A stretch of DNA of 64,000 nt from Gammaproteobacteria bacterium (GCA_036381015.1 DASVDR010000030.1:1-64000), one strand, 5' to 3'. Positions 40,935 to 50,045 are shown, numbered from the stretch's first letter. A program made the numbers and translations. Notes: a model not told the origin generated them from the letters alone.

Positions 40935-42107
40935 GTGAAGACATCCGCCCGTATAGCGCTCCTCGCCGCGACGTCGCTCGCCCTCGCCGCCGTGCTCTCG
41001 AGCTGCGGCGATTCGGCCGTGCCCGGCGCCCGAAGCTGCACCGCGCCCGAAGGTACCGTTCCGTTCGTCTTCGAGTCCGCAGGGCGGGAGCTTTTCGGCT
41101 TCGTCGACGTTCCGGACTCGCCCGGCCCGTATCCCGCGATCCTGCTGCTCCATGACAGCGGCCGGACCGACGTCACGCGTGGGCTCGGCGATTTCGCGGC
41201 GCTCCGCGACGCGTTTCGGGCCGCGGGCGTCGCGTCCGTCGTCTGGGACAAGGCCGGGAGCGGCTGCAGCGGCGGCCGGTACCGCGGCCTCGCCGATCTC
41301 TACGTGCGCGCGGACGACGTGCTCGCCGCGCTCGACGCCCTCCGCGCGATCGAGGCGGTCGACTCCGACCGCGTCGGCGTCTGGGCGCTCGGGGAGGGCG
41401 GCTGGGTCGCGCCGATGGCCGCGGTGCGGACCGACGCGATCGAGTTCGTGATCCTTGTCGGCGGCCCGGCCGGCGATCCGATCGACCGGCTCGGCTATAC
41501 CGTCGGGCGCCGGCTGGAGCGCGCGGGCTACGCGCCGGAGGAGTCGCGCGATATCGTGGACCGGCTCGTGCGCGCGCTCGCGGCGATGCGCGATCAGGCG
41601 CCTTACCGAGACTACCAGGCCGCCGTCGCTCCGCTCGCCGAGCATCCGTTGCTCCCGCCGCTCAGCGAGGCCGGCTCCGACGTCTATCCCACCGAGCGAC
41701 GGTACGACGAGCTACGGGAATCGGCGGCCCTCCACGTGACGCCCGAAGTTTTCCTTCCGGCAGTCGAAGCGCCCGTGCTCGCGATCTGGGGCGATCGCGA
41801 CAGCGAGGTCGACTGGCGCCGGGCGATGCGTGCGTATCGGGAGGCGTTCGCGAGAGGCGCGAACGCCGATGTCACGATCCGGGTGTTCGAGGGCGCGGAC
41901 CACGCGATCTGCACCGGCCCCGCGGCGCCGGACGAAACGAGCGAAGCCGACGGCTCGGCGCCGGCCGCGGCGCGATGCCCGCTCGCGGAGGATTATCTCG
42001 AGACGATGACGAGCTGGCTCGCCGCGTACGGTTTCACGCGATCGAGCGGCCCGCGGCAGACTCGGGCCGACGCCTCGCCCCGTCCGATCGAGCCGTCGGC
42101 CGAATGA
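40935..42107 (+). CDS. Alpha/beta hydrolase-fold lipoprotein lacking the nucleophile Ser
   Basis: A 390-residue protein starting at GTG 40935, with a lipobox at AAVLSSCGDS. The alpha/beta hydrolase domain has AILLLHDSGRTDVTRG, VVWDKAGSGCSGG, the nucleophile-elbow region VGVWALGEGGWVAPMAA, and the acid/His pair in IWGDRDSEVDW and FEGADHAIC. In related enzymes the elbow reads GHSxGG; here the Ser position is Gly (LGEGG). Esterase or peptidase activity by the usual mechanism is therefore unlikely, and a binding role is possible. A two-Cys loop near the C-terminus may form a disulfide. Confidence 0.85.
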   Translation: MKTSARIALLAATSLALAAVLSSCGDSAVPGARSCTAPEGTVPFVFESAGRELFGFVDVPDSPGPYPAILLLHDSGRTDVTRGLGDFAALRDAFRAAGVASVVWDKAGSGCSGGRYRGLADLYVRADDVLAALDALRAIEAVDSDRVGVWALGEGGWVAPMAAVRTDAIEFVILVGGPAGDPIDRLGYTVGRRLERAGYAPEESRDIVDRLVRALAAMRDQAPYRDYQAAVAPLAEHPLLPPLSEAGSDVYPTERRYDELRESAALHVTPEVFLPAVEAPVLAIWGDRDSEVDWRRAMRAYREAFARGANADVTIRVFEGADHAICTGPAAPDETSEADGSAPAAARCPLAEDYLETMTSWLAAYGFTRSSGPRQTRADASPRPIEPSAE

Positions 42108-42135
42108 CGGCCTCCCGCAAGCCGGGATCGTCGGA

Positions 42136-42813
42136 CTAAGGGCTCTTCTCGTGCTCGCGGGCGGCGAGCGCGTCGATGATCGCGAACCAGCGCTCGTACG
42201 AGCCGGCCATCGCGCCGTCCGTCAGATACTTTCCGTCGACGATGATGTTCGGCGTGGCCCCGACACGATAGCGCCGGATCAGCTCGTCGGCGCGCTGCAC
42301 CTTCGTGTGCACGCTGAACGAGTTGAACGTCTTCCTGAAGGTGGCCTCGTCGACGCCGAAGCGGGCGAAGAAGTCGGCGAGCCCGTCCTCCGTATCGAGC
42401 AGGTTGTTGTTCACGTGGATCTCTTTGAAGAAGGCCTGGTGCATCTCCTCGACCTTCCCGAGGGCTTCCGCCGTGTAAAACGCCCGCGCGTGAATCCGCG
42501 ACAGGTCGCTCCAGCTCGCCGGCAGAAGGACCAGGTTGACGTAATCCGCCTTCTGCGCTTTCCACTTCTCGAGATACGGCTCCAGATTGAAGCAGTGCGG
42601 GCAGCTGTACTGAAAGACCTCCGCGACCTCGACCTTGCCGTCCGGCGTGCTCGTCGGCTGCGCCGGGTTGATCGCCCTGTAGTCGCGGCCCGCTTCGAGA
42701 TCGGCGGCCGTCGCCGATTGAGCGCCCGCGATCGGCGCGGCGCCGAGGGCCGCGAGTAGCAGGCCCGCCGCCGCGAAGCGCGACGGGGATGCGAACGGAC
42801 GAAAGAGCGTCAT
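42136..42813 (-). CDS. dsbA: Periplasmic thiol:disulfide oxidoreductase DsbA
   Basis: A 225-residue protein. The start at 42813 has AGGAG nine bases upstream. The signal peptide ends near AAPIAGAQS. The thioredoxin domain has C71-P-H-C74 in EVFQYSCPHCFNLEPYL, an inserted helical domain, and the cis-Pro strand RVGATPNIIVDGKYLTDG. DsbA introduces disulfides into exported proteins, of which this window encodes several with paired Cys. It converges with the hydrolase gene and has no operon partner. Confidence 0.92.
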   Translation of the reverse strand: MTLFRPFASPSRFAAAGLLLAALGAAPIAGAQSATAADLEAGRDYRAINPAQPTSTPDGKVEVAEVFQYSCPHCFNLEPYLEKWKAQKADYVNLVLLPASWSDLSRIHARAFYTAEALGKVEEMHQAFFKEIHVNNNLLDTEDGLADFFARFGVDEATFRKTFNSFSVHTKVQRADELIRRYRVGATPNIIVDGKYLTDGAMAGSYERWFAIIDALAAREHEKSP

Positions 42814-43084
42814 GGGCGGATTCTCCTGACCGGATGCGCAAGCGGGGCCGATGCTACCCCAAGCCGGCCGGCATAAGAAGGCGAGCAGCGCTCGTCTCGA
42901 GCCCCGCACCGGGCGCCGGCTGCCCAGGCCCCGCCGCGGGGCGGCCGAAACCGTTCGAGCGCCAGGCCGGGGCGGCGCTGTCGGCGCGCGGCTACACCTT
43001 GTCGCCGGGGGCGAGCGTGTCGAAGATGCGCCACCGTCGAGAGCGGCGCGCCGCCCAGCCGGCGCACGTCGCAGGGAGGAGGGG

Positions 43085-44134
43085 ATGACCGGTCCGTTAC
43101 GACGGCGTGGTGCGCTGATCGTGCTCGTCGCTTCGATCGGCTGTGCGCGGGCGCAGACCGTGACCTACTCGGATTCGTCGTCCGCGGAGAAGCTGGAGAG
43201 CCAGGTCGGCTTCGCGATCGGCGAGGAGGCGTTCTCGCTCGAGGCGGACATGACGCTGGTCGGAGAAGGCGGCGCGACGAGGGTCCTGCCGCGCGTGTCG
43301 TCGTCGTGGAGCGGCGGCGACTTCCTCGACGTCGAGACCGTGCTCTTGTACGAGGACATGAACCGCACGCTCGGCCTTTCGAGCTCGGCGCTCGAGACGC
43401 GTGTGCAGATCGCTCCCTCCATTCCGTTCGTCGAGCGGCTCGACGCGGAGCTGCGCCGCTCCGCGGGCGCCGCGAACGACACGTTGAGTGTCGCGTTCTC
43501 CGAGCTCGAAACCGCCTTCAGCGTGCTCGGCGGCGATCCGCTCGATATGCGCGCCGACGTGACCCTGCTCGCGACGGGGGAAGAGTCCGCAGCCGAGTCG
43601 CGCTTGACCTCGACGTGGGGCCTGGGCGAGACGGTCGACGTGAAGTCCGTGCTGCGCGTCGCGGAGGATCCGTCCGTCGCCGGCCCGACGCTCGATACCA
43701 CGCTCGTCTACGACGCGCCGGTCGCCTTCATCGACAAGATCGAGGGCGAGGTTCGCCGCACGTCGATCGGCGCGGAGCGGCAGTCGCTCGCGCTGCTGTT
43801 CCCGGAGCTCTCTACCGGGGACGCCGTTTCGGCGTTCACGATCTCGAGCAAGGCCGTTCTCGAGGAGATGCTGCAAGCGGACGGCGTCGAGACCGTGAGC
43901 ATGGGGGTCGAGACGAAGCTCTCGGGCTTCATGCCCGACCTCCTCGGCGGGCGCAACGCGCTCAGCTTGAAGCTCGAGCGCATGCTCGACACGCAGATCG
44001 CGACCTCGTCGCTCGCCTACGATCACTCGTGGTCGCCGAGCGAGGCCGCGTCGATCGGCTTCAACCTGAAGGTGCTTCGCAATCCGGACGACGTCGAGCC
44101 GTCGATGGGCCTCACCTGGTCGACCGAGTTCTGA
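43085..44134 (+). CDS. Exported beta-barrel-like protein with internal repeats
   Basis: A 349-residue exported protein with GGAGGAGG just before the ATG and a short signal peptide (GALIVLVASIGCARAQ). The mature part is made of amphipathic strands and ends in Phe, as outer-membrane barrels do. It contains at least two copies of a unit of about 110 residues: SSSWSGGDFLDVETVLLYED matches TSTWGLGETVDVKSVLRVAE, and VERLDAELRRSAGAANDTLS matches IDKIEGEVRRTSIGAERQSL. I do not recognise a named family. A barrel built by duplication is the likely explanation. Confidence 0.7.
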   Translation: MTGPLRRRGALIVLVASIGCARAQTVTYSDSSSAEKLESQVGFAIGEEAFSLEADMTLVGEGGATRVLPRVSSSWSGGDFLDVETVLLYEDMNRTLGLSSSALETRVQIAPSIPFVERLDAELRRSAGAANDTLSVAFSELETAFSVLGGDPLDMRADVTLLATGEESAAESRLTSTWGLGETVDVKSVLRVAEDPSVAGPTLDTTLVYDAPVAFIDKIEGEVRRTSIGAERQSLALLFPELSTGDAVSAFTISSKAVLEEMLQADGVETVSMGVETKLSGFMPDLLGGRNALSLKLERMLDTQIATSSLAYDHSWSPSEAASIGFNLKVLRNPDDVEPSMGLTWSTEF

Positions 44135-44162
44135 GCACGCGCGGCTGCGACGCGCGGCGCGT

Positions 44163-45068
44163 CTACGCAGCCGCGTGCGAGGCGCCGGCACCGAGCGCGC
44201 GGCCGATCGCCGCGAGAAGCTCTCGCAGCGCGCCGCTGAGGAGCGCGAGCTCCGCGTCCAAGCGCGCGAGAGGATCCTCGCCCGCCTCGTCCGCGGCAGC
44301 CTCCATGCCGTTCAGCTTCAGCTTGCCGAGACCCCCGTTTCGGTCGATCACGCAGCTCAGCATGTTGCCGAACTCGACGCCGAGGTGCGTGAGCTCCATG
44401 CCTTCCTTGACGTGCTTGCGGACGGCGGGGTCGGCGAGGTCCATGTCCGCGCAGCGCACGGTGGCCTTCGGGTCGGACGGGTCCTGCATCCGGCATTCCC
44501 GGCCGAGCACGAAACCGCGCGGGGCGTCGCCGAGGAAGATGCGCGCGAGCAGCTCGCCGACCGGCCGGTCGAAGGCGAGCGGCGCGACGTCGAGACTTCC
44601 CATCGCGGCGCGGACGTGATCGAGAAAGCGCTCCGCGCGGGACTCGGACAACGTCGCGACGGCGATCAGTCCTTCCGACCCGAGGACGAGCCCCGCCGTG
44701 CGCTCGGACCGCACGAGCGCCTTCGGCAGGAGCTCGTCGCGGGTTTGCTCGCGAAGCCTGCGCTTCTCGCGGCGGCTCGGCTCTTCCTGCGTCCGCGCGC
44801 GATATTCCTCGAGCCGGCTTTCGAGCGCGTCGTCGATCGCGGCAGACGGCAGCAGCCGGGACTGCGTGCGCAGCCTCAGGAGGTCGGCGCCCGCGACACG
44901 TCGGCAAAGCGCGCCTTGCGGATCGCCAGTCGGCGGCTCCCACCCGGCGCTCCGTTCCGTGTAGGCGCCGCACGGCCGGAATGCGGCGGCCGCGAGGCGT
45001 TCCGAGAGCTGCTGCTCGGAGTCCGGCCAATCACTGCTCAATCGATAGAAGCGAACGCTGCGAAACAT
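44163..45068 (-). CDS. rdgC: Recombination-associated protein RdgC
   Basis: A 301-residue cytoplasmic protein. The family pattern begins MFRSVRFYRL and continues with AAFRPCGAYTERSAGWEPP, LLRLRTQSRLLPSAAIDDAL, EKRRLREQTRDELLPKALV and GLIAVATLSESRAERFLDHV. RdgC forms a DNA-binding ring that modulates RecA. It occurs almost only in Beta- and Gammaproteobacteria, so it helps place the organism. The start at 45068 is chosen by alignment of the N-terminus. It diverges from pdxJ. Confidence 0.92.
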   Translation of the reverse strand: MFRSVRFYRLSSDWPDSEQQLSERLAAAAFRPCGAYTERSAGWEPPTGDPQGALCRRVAGADLLRLRTQSRLLPSAAIDDALESRLEEYRARTQEEPSRREKRRLREQTRDELLPKALVRSERTAGLVLGSEGLIAVATLSESRAERFLDHVRAAMGSLDVAPLAFDRPVGELLARIFLGDAPRGFVLGRECRMQDPSDPKATVRCADMDLADPAVRKHVKEGMELTHLGVEFGNMLSCVIDRNGGLGKLKLNGMEAAADEAGEDPLARLDAELALLSGALRELLAAIGRALGAGASHAAA

Positions 45069-45300
45069 CTCGATCCGAGGAAAGCTCGAGGGTAAGGCCG
45101 CGCTCCCGCGGGCCTCGAAAGGCCGGGGAGTATCGAGCCTCGCGGCCTTCCTGTCACTCTTGAAAATCGCGGCCAGTTCGCGCAAGGACGGGAAGCGCCG
45201 GGCGGCCGCCGCACGTTGATTAACGTGCGCCGTCCTGAGATGCTTGCGCTCGTGCGACCCGTCGCGCCCGCGACGCCCGGCGCCGCCCGTCGAACGAGCC

Positions 45301-46047
45301 ATGCCCGAACGTGCCGTCACGAAGCTCAGCGTCAACCTGAACAAGGTGGCGCTGCTGCGCAACCAGCGCGACGTCGGCTATCCGAGCGTCGTCGAGGCGG
45401 CGCGCATCGTGATCGACGCCGGCGCCCATGGCATCACGGTTCATCCGCGGCCGGACGAGCGTCACATTCGCCGCGGCGACGTTTTCGACCTCGCGTCGCT
45501 GCTCGAGGAGTACAACGGGCGGATCGAGTTCAACATCGAAGGGAACCCGACCGAGGATTTCATGCGGCTCGTGCTCGACGTGCGGCCCACGCAGGCGACG
45601 CTCGTGCCGGACTCGCCGGAGCAGCGCACGTCGGATCACGGCTGGGATTTCCCGGCGCACGGCGGCGCCCTCCGGCCGATCGTCGCGCGCTTGCGCGAGG
45701 CCGGCGTTCGCGTTTCGTTGTTCGTCGATCCGGAGATCGACGCGGTAGCGGGTGCGCGCGCCACGGAAGCCGATCGCATCGAGCTCTACACCGAGCCCTA
45801 CGCCGCCGCGTTCGCGTCCGGCCAGTACGACGCCGTGCTGCGCGCCTACGTCCGCTGCGCGGAGGAAGCGCAGCGCCTCGGGCTCGGCGTGAACGCCGGG
45901 CACGATCTGAATCTCGAGAACCTGCCCGCGCTGCGGGCGGCGATTCCGATGCTGGCCGAGGTCAGCATCGGTCACGCGATCACGGCGGACGCGCTGAAGC
46001 TCGGCTTCGCCGGCGCCGTGAAGGCTTATCTCGAGGCGTTGCGGTAA
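45301..46047 (+). CDS. pdxJ: Pyridoxine 5'-phosphate synthase
   Basis: A 248-residue TIM barrel. Signatures are KLSVNLNKVALLRNQR, AGAHGITVHPRPDERHI (catalytic His), EFNIEGNPTEDFM (catalytic Glu), QATLVPDSPEQRTSDHG, VSLFVDPEI, IELYTEPYA and a C-terminal GLGVNAGHDLNLENL with the phosphate-binding VSIGHAI. PdxJ condenses 1-deoxyxylulose 5-phosphate with 3-amino-2-oxopropyl phosphate. Unlike E. coli, where pdxJ follows recO, it stands before an exported hypothetical gene here. Confidence 0.95.
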   Translation: MPERAVTKLSVNLNKVALLRNQRDVGYPSVVEAARIVIDAGAHGITVHPRPDERHIRRGDVFDLASLLEEYNGRIEFNIEGNPTEDFMRLVLDVRPTQATLVPDSPEQRTSDHGWDFPAHGGALRPIVARLREAGVRVSLFVDPEIDAVAGARATEADRIELYTEPYAAAFASGQYDAVLRAYVRCAEEAQRLGLGVNAGHDLNLENLPALRAAIPMLAEVSIGHAITADALKLGFAGAVKAYLEALR

Positions 46048-46076
46048 GAGCAGAGAAATCTCGAGAGGAGGCGACC

Positions 46077-46796
46077 ATGCGCGGACGAACGCTGATCCTG
46101 GGTGCCGCATCCCTCGCCGCGGTCGCGGCCGTCGCCCAGCAAGCCGAGCGCGGGCCGAGGACGCAGCCCGGCACGCAGATGGGCTTGTACGCTCCTCGCC
46201 AGCACGAGCTCTACGACGGCCGCTTCATGATCACCGGCCGCGGGGTCTACCAGGTCGGCACGCTTCGGGACGAGCCGCCGTGGGATCACATGGGCAACGA
46301 CGCGAGCAATCTACGGCCGGTCGACGGCGAGATTCTCATCGACGTGGACGAGATCCGGAACACCGGTACCTTCCGCGCGGAGCTTCAGTTGCCCGAGGGC
46401 GACTACGTCGTCGAGCTCGATCGCTTTCACGAGTTCTCGCCTTGTCAGGACGGCGGGATCGCCGCGTACCTGTTCGAGCACGGCAATTCCGGCTGCGGCG
46501 ACATGAACTGGCCGAAAAGCCTGCTGTTCGTCGCCGGCTGGGGCTATGGCCATGCGACGCTGAACGGCGATCCGCTGTACGAGGATTACGAGATTCACTT
46601 CATGGTCACGCAGGGCATGCGCGATCGAGAGACGCTCAAGGTCATGCTCGAGCCGAGCTCCGGCGAGGCGGGAGCGGTGAATCCGGCCGCGCAGCAGCTC
46701 GACTTCTACATTCGCAGCCCCGAGCACGACGACCGCAATCATCCGGATCGCCGGGTGTTCGATCATTTCTTCGCGACCGAGGTGACCTGGCGCTGA
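46077..46796 (+). CDS. Exported protein of unknown function
   Basis: A 239-residue protein with a near-perfect ribosome site (GAGAGGAGG, six bases before ATG) and a signal peptide (LILGAASLAAVAAVAQQ). The mature part has DGEILIDVDEIRNTGTFRAE, LPEGDYVVELDRFHEFSPCQ, FEHGNSGCGDMNWPKSLLF and FVAGWGYGHATLNGDPLYED. The two Cys in separate loops may pair. A beta-sandwich is likely. I do not recognise a characterised family. It follows pdxJ by 29 bases and is probably in its transcript. Confidence 0.7.
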   Translation: MRGRTLILGAASLAAVAAVAQQAERGPRTQPGTQMGLYAPRQHELYDGRFMITGRGVYQVGTLRDEPPWDHMGNDASNLRPVDGEILIDVDEIRNTGTFRAELQLPEGDYVVELDRFHEFSPCQDGGIAAYLFEHGNSGCGDMNWPKSLLFVAGWGYGHATLNGDPLYEDYEIHFMVTQGMRDRETLKVMLEPSSGEAGAVNPAAQQLDFYIRSPEHDDRNHPDRRVFDHFFATEVTWR

Positions 46797-46970
46797 GCGC
46801 TTCCTTCCGCGATGCGGCGTGCGGCCCGGCTTGACCGGCGGCCGCACGAATTGACGCCGCGCCGGCGCCGCTTCACGATACCCGCTTCCGGCCGCCGCGT
46901 TCACGCGGCTCCCTGATCCGCCAAACGGGGCTGACGCCGAGAGGCGCTCGTCCCAAGCAAGCCGTTCGCC

Positions 46971-48605
46971 ATGAGCCCGCGGACCCGTCATCGTCCGAGC
47001 GCCGCAGATCTTGCGGATCTGCTGAAGCTCGCCGCTCCGATCGTGCTGATCCAGGTCGGCATGATGCTGATGGGCGTGGTGGACACGATCATGGTCGGCC
47101 GCCTCTCTGCGGTCGCGCTCGCCGCGGTCGCGCTCGCCAACCTGTACAGCTTCGGGATCATGATCTTCGGGCTCGGTGTGCTGCTCGGGCTCGACCCGAT
47201 CGTGTCGCAGGCGCTCGGCGCACGCGACGAGGAGGCGGTCGGCCGGGCGCTTCAGCGCGGGCTCGTGCTGTCGGCCGTGCTGACCGTGCCGATCTCGCTC
47301 CTGCTGACGACCGTGGAGCCCGTGCTGACGCTCGCCGGGCAGCCGCCGGAGGTGGTGCCGCTCGCCGCGGGTTACGTGTATCGAGTCCTGCCCGGCGTGT
47401 GGCCGTTCTACGCGTTCGTCGTCCTGCGTCAGACGCTGCAGGCGCACCGGCGCACCGCGCCGATCGTCGTGACGATCGTGGCGGCGAACGTCGTGAACGC
47501 CGCGTTGAATTACGTTTTGATCTTCGGCCACTTCGGGTTTCCGGAGCTCGGCGTGCTCGGCTCGGCGTGGGCGACGTGCATCAGCCGCTGGGTGATGGCT
47601 CTTCAGCTGCTCGCGCTCGGCGGGCGGCACCTGAGCGCCCACTTGCGGCGCGTCGCGCCGCACGTGCTCGACCCGAAGCCGCTCGGGCGGATGCTGTGGA
47701 TCGGCGCTCCGATCGGCGCGCAGATGATGCTCGAGTTCGGCGCTTTCGCGGCGGTCGCGCTGCTGATGGGGCGGCTCGGCGTCGTCGAGGTCGCGGCGCA
47801 TCAAGTCGCGATCAATCTCGCGTCGTTGACCTTCATGGTTCCGCTCGGCGTCTCGTCCGCGGCGGCCGTGATCATCGGCCACGCGGTCGGGAGGCAGGAC
47901 GCGCCCGGCGTTCGGCGGGCGATGCTCGCCGCGCTTCTCGTCGGCGCCGCGTTCATGTCGCTCACCGCCGCGCTGTTCATCGGCGCGCCCGGCCGGCTCG
48001 CGGCGCTGTATACGAGCGATGCCGCGGTTCTCGCGCTGGCCGCGGTGCTGCTGCCGATTGCGGGCGTGTTCCAGATCTTCGACGGATTGCAGGTCGTCTC
48101 GCTCGGGCTGCTGCGCGGTCTCGGCGATACCCGCGTTCCGATGATCGTCAACGTCGTGGGTTTCTGGTGCTGCGGGATCCCGGCGAGCCTCGTGCTCGGC
48201 TTCGGCGTCGATCTCGGCGCCGTCGGTCTGTGGTGGGGCCTCGTGCTCGGGCTGGCGGCCGTGGCCGCGATTCTCGTGCTGCGGTTGAGGCACAGGGCGT
48301 CGCGCGAGCTCGTGCGCGTCGTGATCGACGATCGGCCGGTCCCCGCGGCGCAAGCGGGCCGTGCGCGGTCGCACCCGCAGCGCGGCGCGCGACTCGAGAC
48401 GACCGGTGCGTCGGCGAGCGCGGGCGCGTCAGCGCCGATCGAGCAGGTCGATGTCGCGCAGCCGGCCTTGGTCGAAAACGAGGTAAGCGCGGAACTGCCC
48501 CGGCGAGCGGTCGTAGGTCCAATATTCGACCGAGGTCGTGCCGACGACGTATGTGGCGCCGAGCACGCCGCGGGCTCTGATCGGCACCGACGAGACCTCC
48601 CGTGA
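46971..48605 (+). CDS. MATE family multidrug efflux transporter (NorM-like), C-terminally extended
   Basis: A 544-residue inner membrane protein. Twelve hydrophobic helices carry the MATE patterns LAAPIVLIQVGMMLMGVVDTI, GLGVLLGLDPIVSQALGA, GWP-like region VLPGVWPFYAFVVLRQTLQA, and the second-half VAAHQVAINLASLTFMVPLG. It would exchange Na+ or H+ for cationic drugs. The transport domain ends near residue 445. The remaining 95 residues are hydrophilic and run 177 bases into the oppositely oriented DUF2845 gene, so they may be an artefact of a lost stop codon rather than a real domain. Confidence 0.88.
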   Translation: MSPRTRHRPSAADLADLLKLAAPIVLIQVGMMLMGVVDTIMVGRLSAVALAAVALANLYSFGIMIFGLGVLLGLDPIVSQALGARDEEAVGRALQRGLVLSAVLTVPISLLLTTVEPVLTLAGQPPEVVPLAAGYVYRVLPGVWPFYAFVVLRQTLQAHRRTAPIVVTIVAANVVNAALNYVLIFGHFGFPELGVLGSAWATCISRWVMALQLLALGGRHLSAHLRRVAPHVLDPKPLGRMLWIGAPIGAQMMLEFGAFAAVALLMGRLGVVEVAAHQVAINLASLTFMVPLGVSSAAAVIIGHAVGRQDAPGVRRAMLAALLVGAAFMSLTAALFIGAPGRLAALYTSDAAVLALAAVLLPIAGVFQIFDGLQVVSLGLLRGLGDTRVPMIVNVVGFWCCGIPASLVLGFGVDLGAVGLWWGLVLGLAAVAAILVLRLRHRASRELVRVVIDDRPVPAAQAGRARSHPQRGARLETTGASASAGASAPIEQVDVAQPALVENEVSAELPRRAVVGPIFDRGRADDVCGAEHAAGSDRHRRDLP

Positions 48606-48761
48606 ATCCGGCTCGCCGCACCTCGCGAGCACCTCGGAAGCGGTCATACCGGTGTCGACGATCGAGCCGTTGCAACGAAAGACGTCCCGGGCGTCGGCGG
48701 TCGCCGCGACCGCCGCAAACGCCGCGAGCGCGCAGCCGACCCAAAGCTTCGCTGCATGCAT
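48429..48761 (-). CDS. DUF2845 family exported protein
   Basis: A 110-residue secreted protein. The start at 48761 has GGAGGT nine bases upstream, and the signal peptide is LWVGCALAAFAAVAATADA. The mature part matches DUF2845: DVFRCNGSIVDTGMTASEVL, ARCGEPDSREVSS, VEYWTYDRSPGQFRAYLVF. The two Cys probably pair. The family is largely gammaproteobacterial and of unknown function. Its 3' half is covered by the extended end of the convergent MATE gene. Confidence 0.88.
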   Translation of the reverse strand: MHAAKLWVGCALAAFAAVAATADARDVFRCNGSIVDTGMTASEVLARCGEPDSREVSSVPIRARGVLGATYVVGTTSVEYWTYDRSPGQFRAYLVFDQGRLRDIDLLDRR

Positions 48762-48856
48762 GGCGCCTGACCTCCTACGCTTGACACCGCCCCGGCACGA
48801 ATATTGAGATAGGGCGGACGCGCGAAAGTTGCGGACGACGAAAAAGTCGAATCACG

Positions 48857-49171
48857 ATGCTGGTGACCTTCAAGACCAAAGCATACGCGAATATCACGAT
48901 GTTCGGGGACGTGGCCGTGAAGCTCCTGCGGATGATGGGCCACAGCGGCACCGTCCCGAGCGCGATCCTCGCCGACGACGTGCCGGCCGCGCTCGAGCGG
49001 CTGAAGCGGGCCGTCGCCGAGGAGAAGAGCAGAGCGGCGGCCGAGCCCCGGGACGAGCGGCCCGACGACGAGCAGGAGCCGCCCGTGAGCCTTGCCAACC
49101 GTGCGTTGCCGCTGATCGAGCTGCTCGAGGCCGCGGTGGAGCGGCATGCCGACGTGATGTGGGAGAGCTGA
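48857..49171 (+). CDS. DUF1840 family protein
   Basis: A 104-residue cytoplasmic protein with the DUF1840 pattern: MLVTFKTKAYANITMFGDVA, VKLLRMMGHSGTVPSAILAD, a charged linker, and SLANRALPLIELLEAAVERH ending ADVMWES. The function is unknown; the family is limited to Beta- and Gammaproteobacteria. It diverges from DUF2845. Confidence 0.88.
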   Translation: MLVTFKTKAYANITMFGDVAVKLLRMMGHSGTVPSAILADDVPAALERLKRAVAEEKSRAAAEPRDERPDDEQEPPVSLANRALPLIELLEAAVERHADVMWES

Positions 49172-49255
49172 CGCGGCCCACGCGAACGGGATTGCGGCGC
49201 CCGTCCGTGGACTCCGACGACGGCTCCGGCCCCGATGCGCGGGAGCGCGGCCGGC

Positions 49256-49813
49256 TCAGCCCCGATCCAGCATCAGCGGAATGATCAAGTCTTCCTCGTC
49301 GTCGAGGTGGCGCGCGAGCCGGCGAATCAGCAGCAGGCTCGCGTCCGAGTAGCGCTCGGCCGCGCCGCGCACGTGGTGGCGATCGTGCTCGGATGCCGCG
49401 ACGGCGCCGAGCAGTGCGTTGACCGCTTCCACGACCGCCGCCATTCCCGCGTGCAGCGTCTGGTGATCGCGCTCGAGCGTCTCGAAGCCTCGCGCGAGGC
49501 TCGGCTCGGCCGCTCGAAAATATGGGAAGTAGTGAAAATCTTCGATCTGATGGTGGCCGTGCAGATGCGCAAGCAGATTCTGCAATGCGGGCGCGGTGCT
49601 CGCCGCGAATCGCCGCGCGTCGAGCCGCTCGGCCCGGTATTCGGCGGCCAAGGACTCGAGCGCATCGCACTGGCGGCGAAACGCGTCGTGCCGTTCCAGC
49701 CAGAACTGCGCGATCGCGGAGCCGCGCGCTCTCCAGGTTTCGCGCGGATACCGCCGCAGCAGGTCGAGAAGCTCCTCCGGCCAGCCCGCGCGCTCGTCGA
49801 TGTCCAAGCTCAA
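49256..49813 (-). CDS. Hemerythrin HHE-domain protein
   Basis: About 185 residues. An HHE cation-binding four-helix domain is visible: NLLAHLHGHHQIEDFHYFPY (H-HxxE), ERDHQTLHAGMAAVVEA and LARHLDDEEDLIIPLML. These supply the His and Glu/Asp ligands of a di-iron site. The start is uncertain. TTG 49813 begins just before the helical part, while the only upstream in-frame ATG at 50008 would add 65 residues unlike any family sequence. Oxygen or NO sensing or iron repair are known roles of such proteins. Confidence 0.75.
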   Translation of the reverse strand: MSLDIDERAGWPEELLDLLRRYPRETWRARGSAIAQFWLERHDAFRRQCDALESLAAEYRAERLDARRFAASTAPALQNLLAHLHGHHQIEDFHYFPYFRAAEPSLARGFETLERDHQTLHAGMAAVVEAVNALLGAVAASEHDRHHVRGAAERYSDASLLLIRRLARHLDDEEDLIIPLMLDRG

Positions 49814-50045
49814 TCGATCACCCGTGACGCAACGGACGTCCGAGCAGGCGAGCGAAAGTCTCGCCGCCGGACGGGTCGACGGATTCTGCCAGAACCAAGG
49901 CGCCGGGGTGCCGTGCGACGTCGGAGAGAAGGGAGAGGCAAGAGCGACGGCGCATCGGGGGAAAATCGGGGGGGAGACGATTTGGACGCGGCCGCCGCTC
50001 CTGCCCATATCGGCATGAGCAAGGATCGTGCCATCGTCCGCGCGC

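Noticed and set aside
42820-43084. Small gene between dsbA and the repeated barrel gene
   Set aside because: The frames are Arg/Pro/Gly-rich without ribosome site or homology; most likely promoter DNA.
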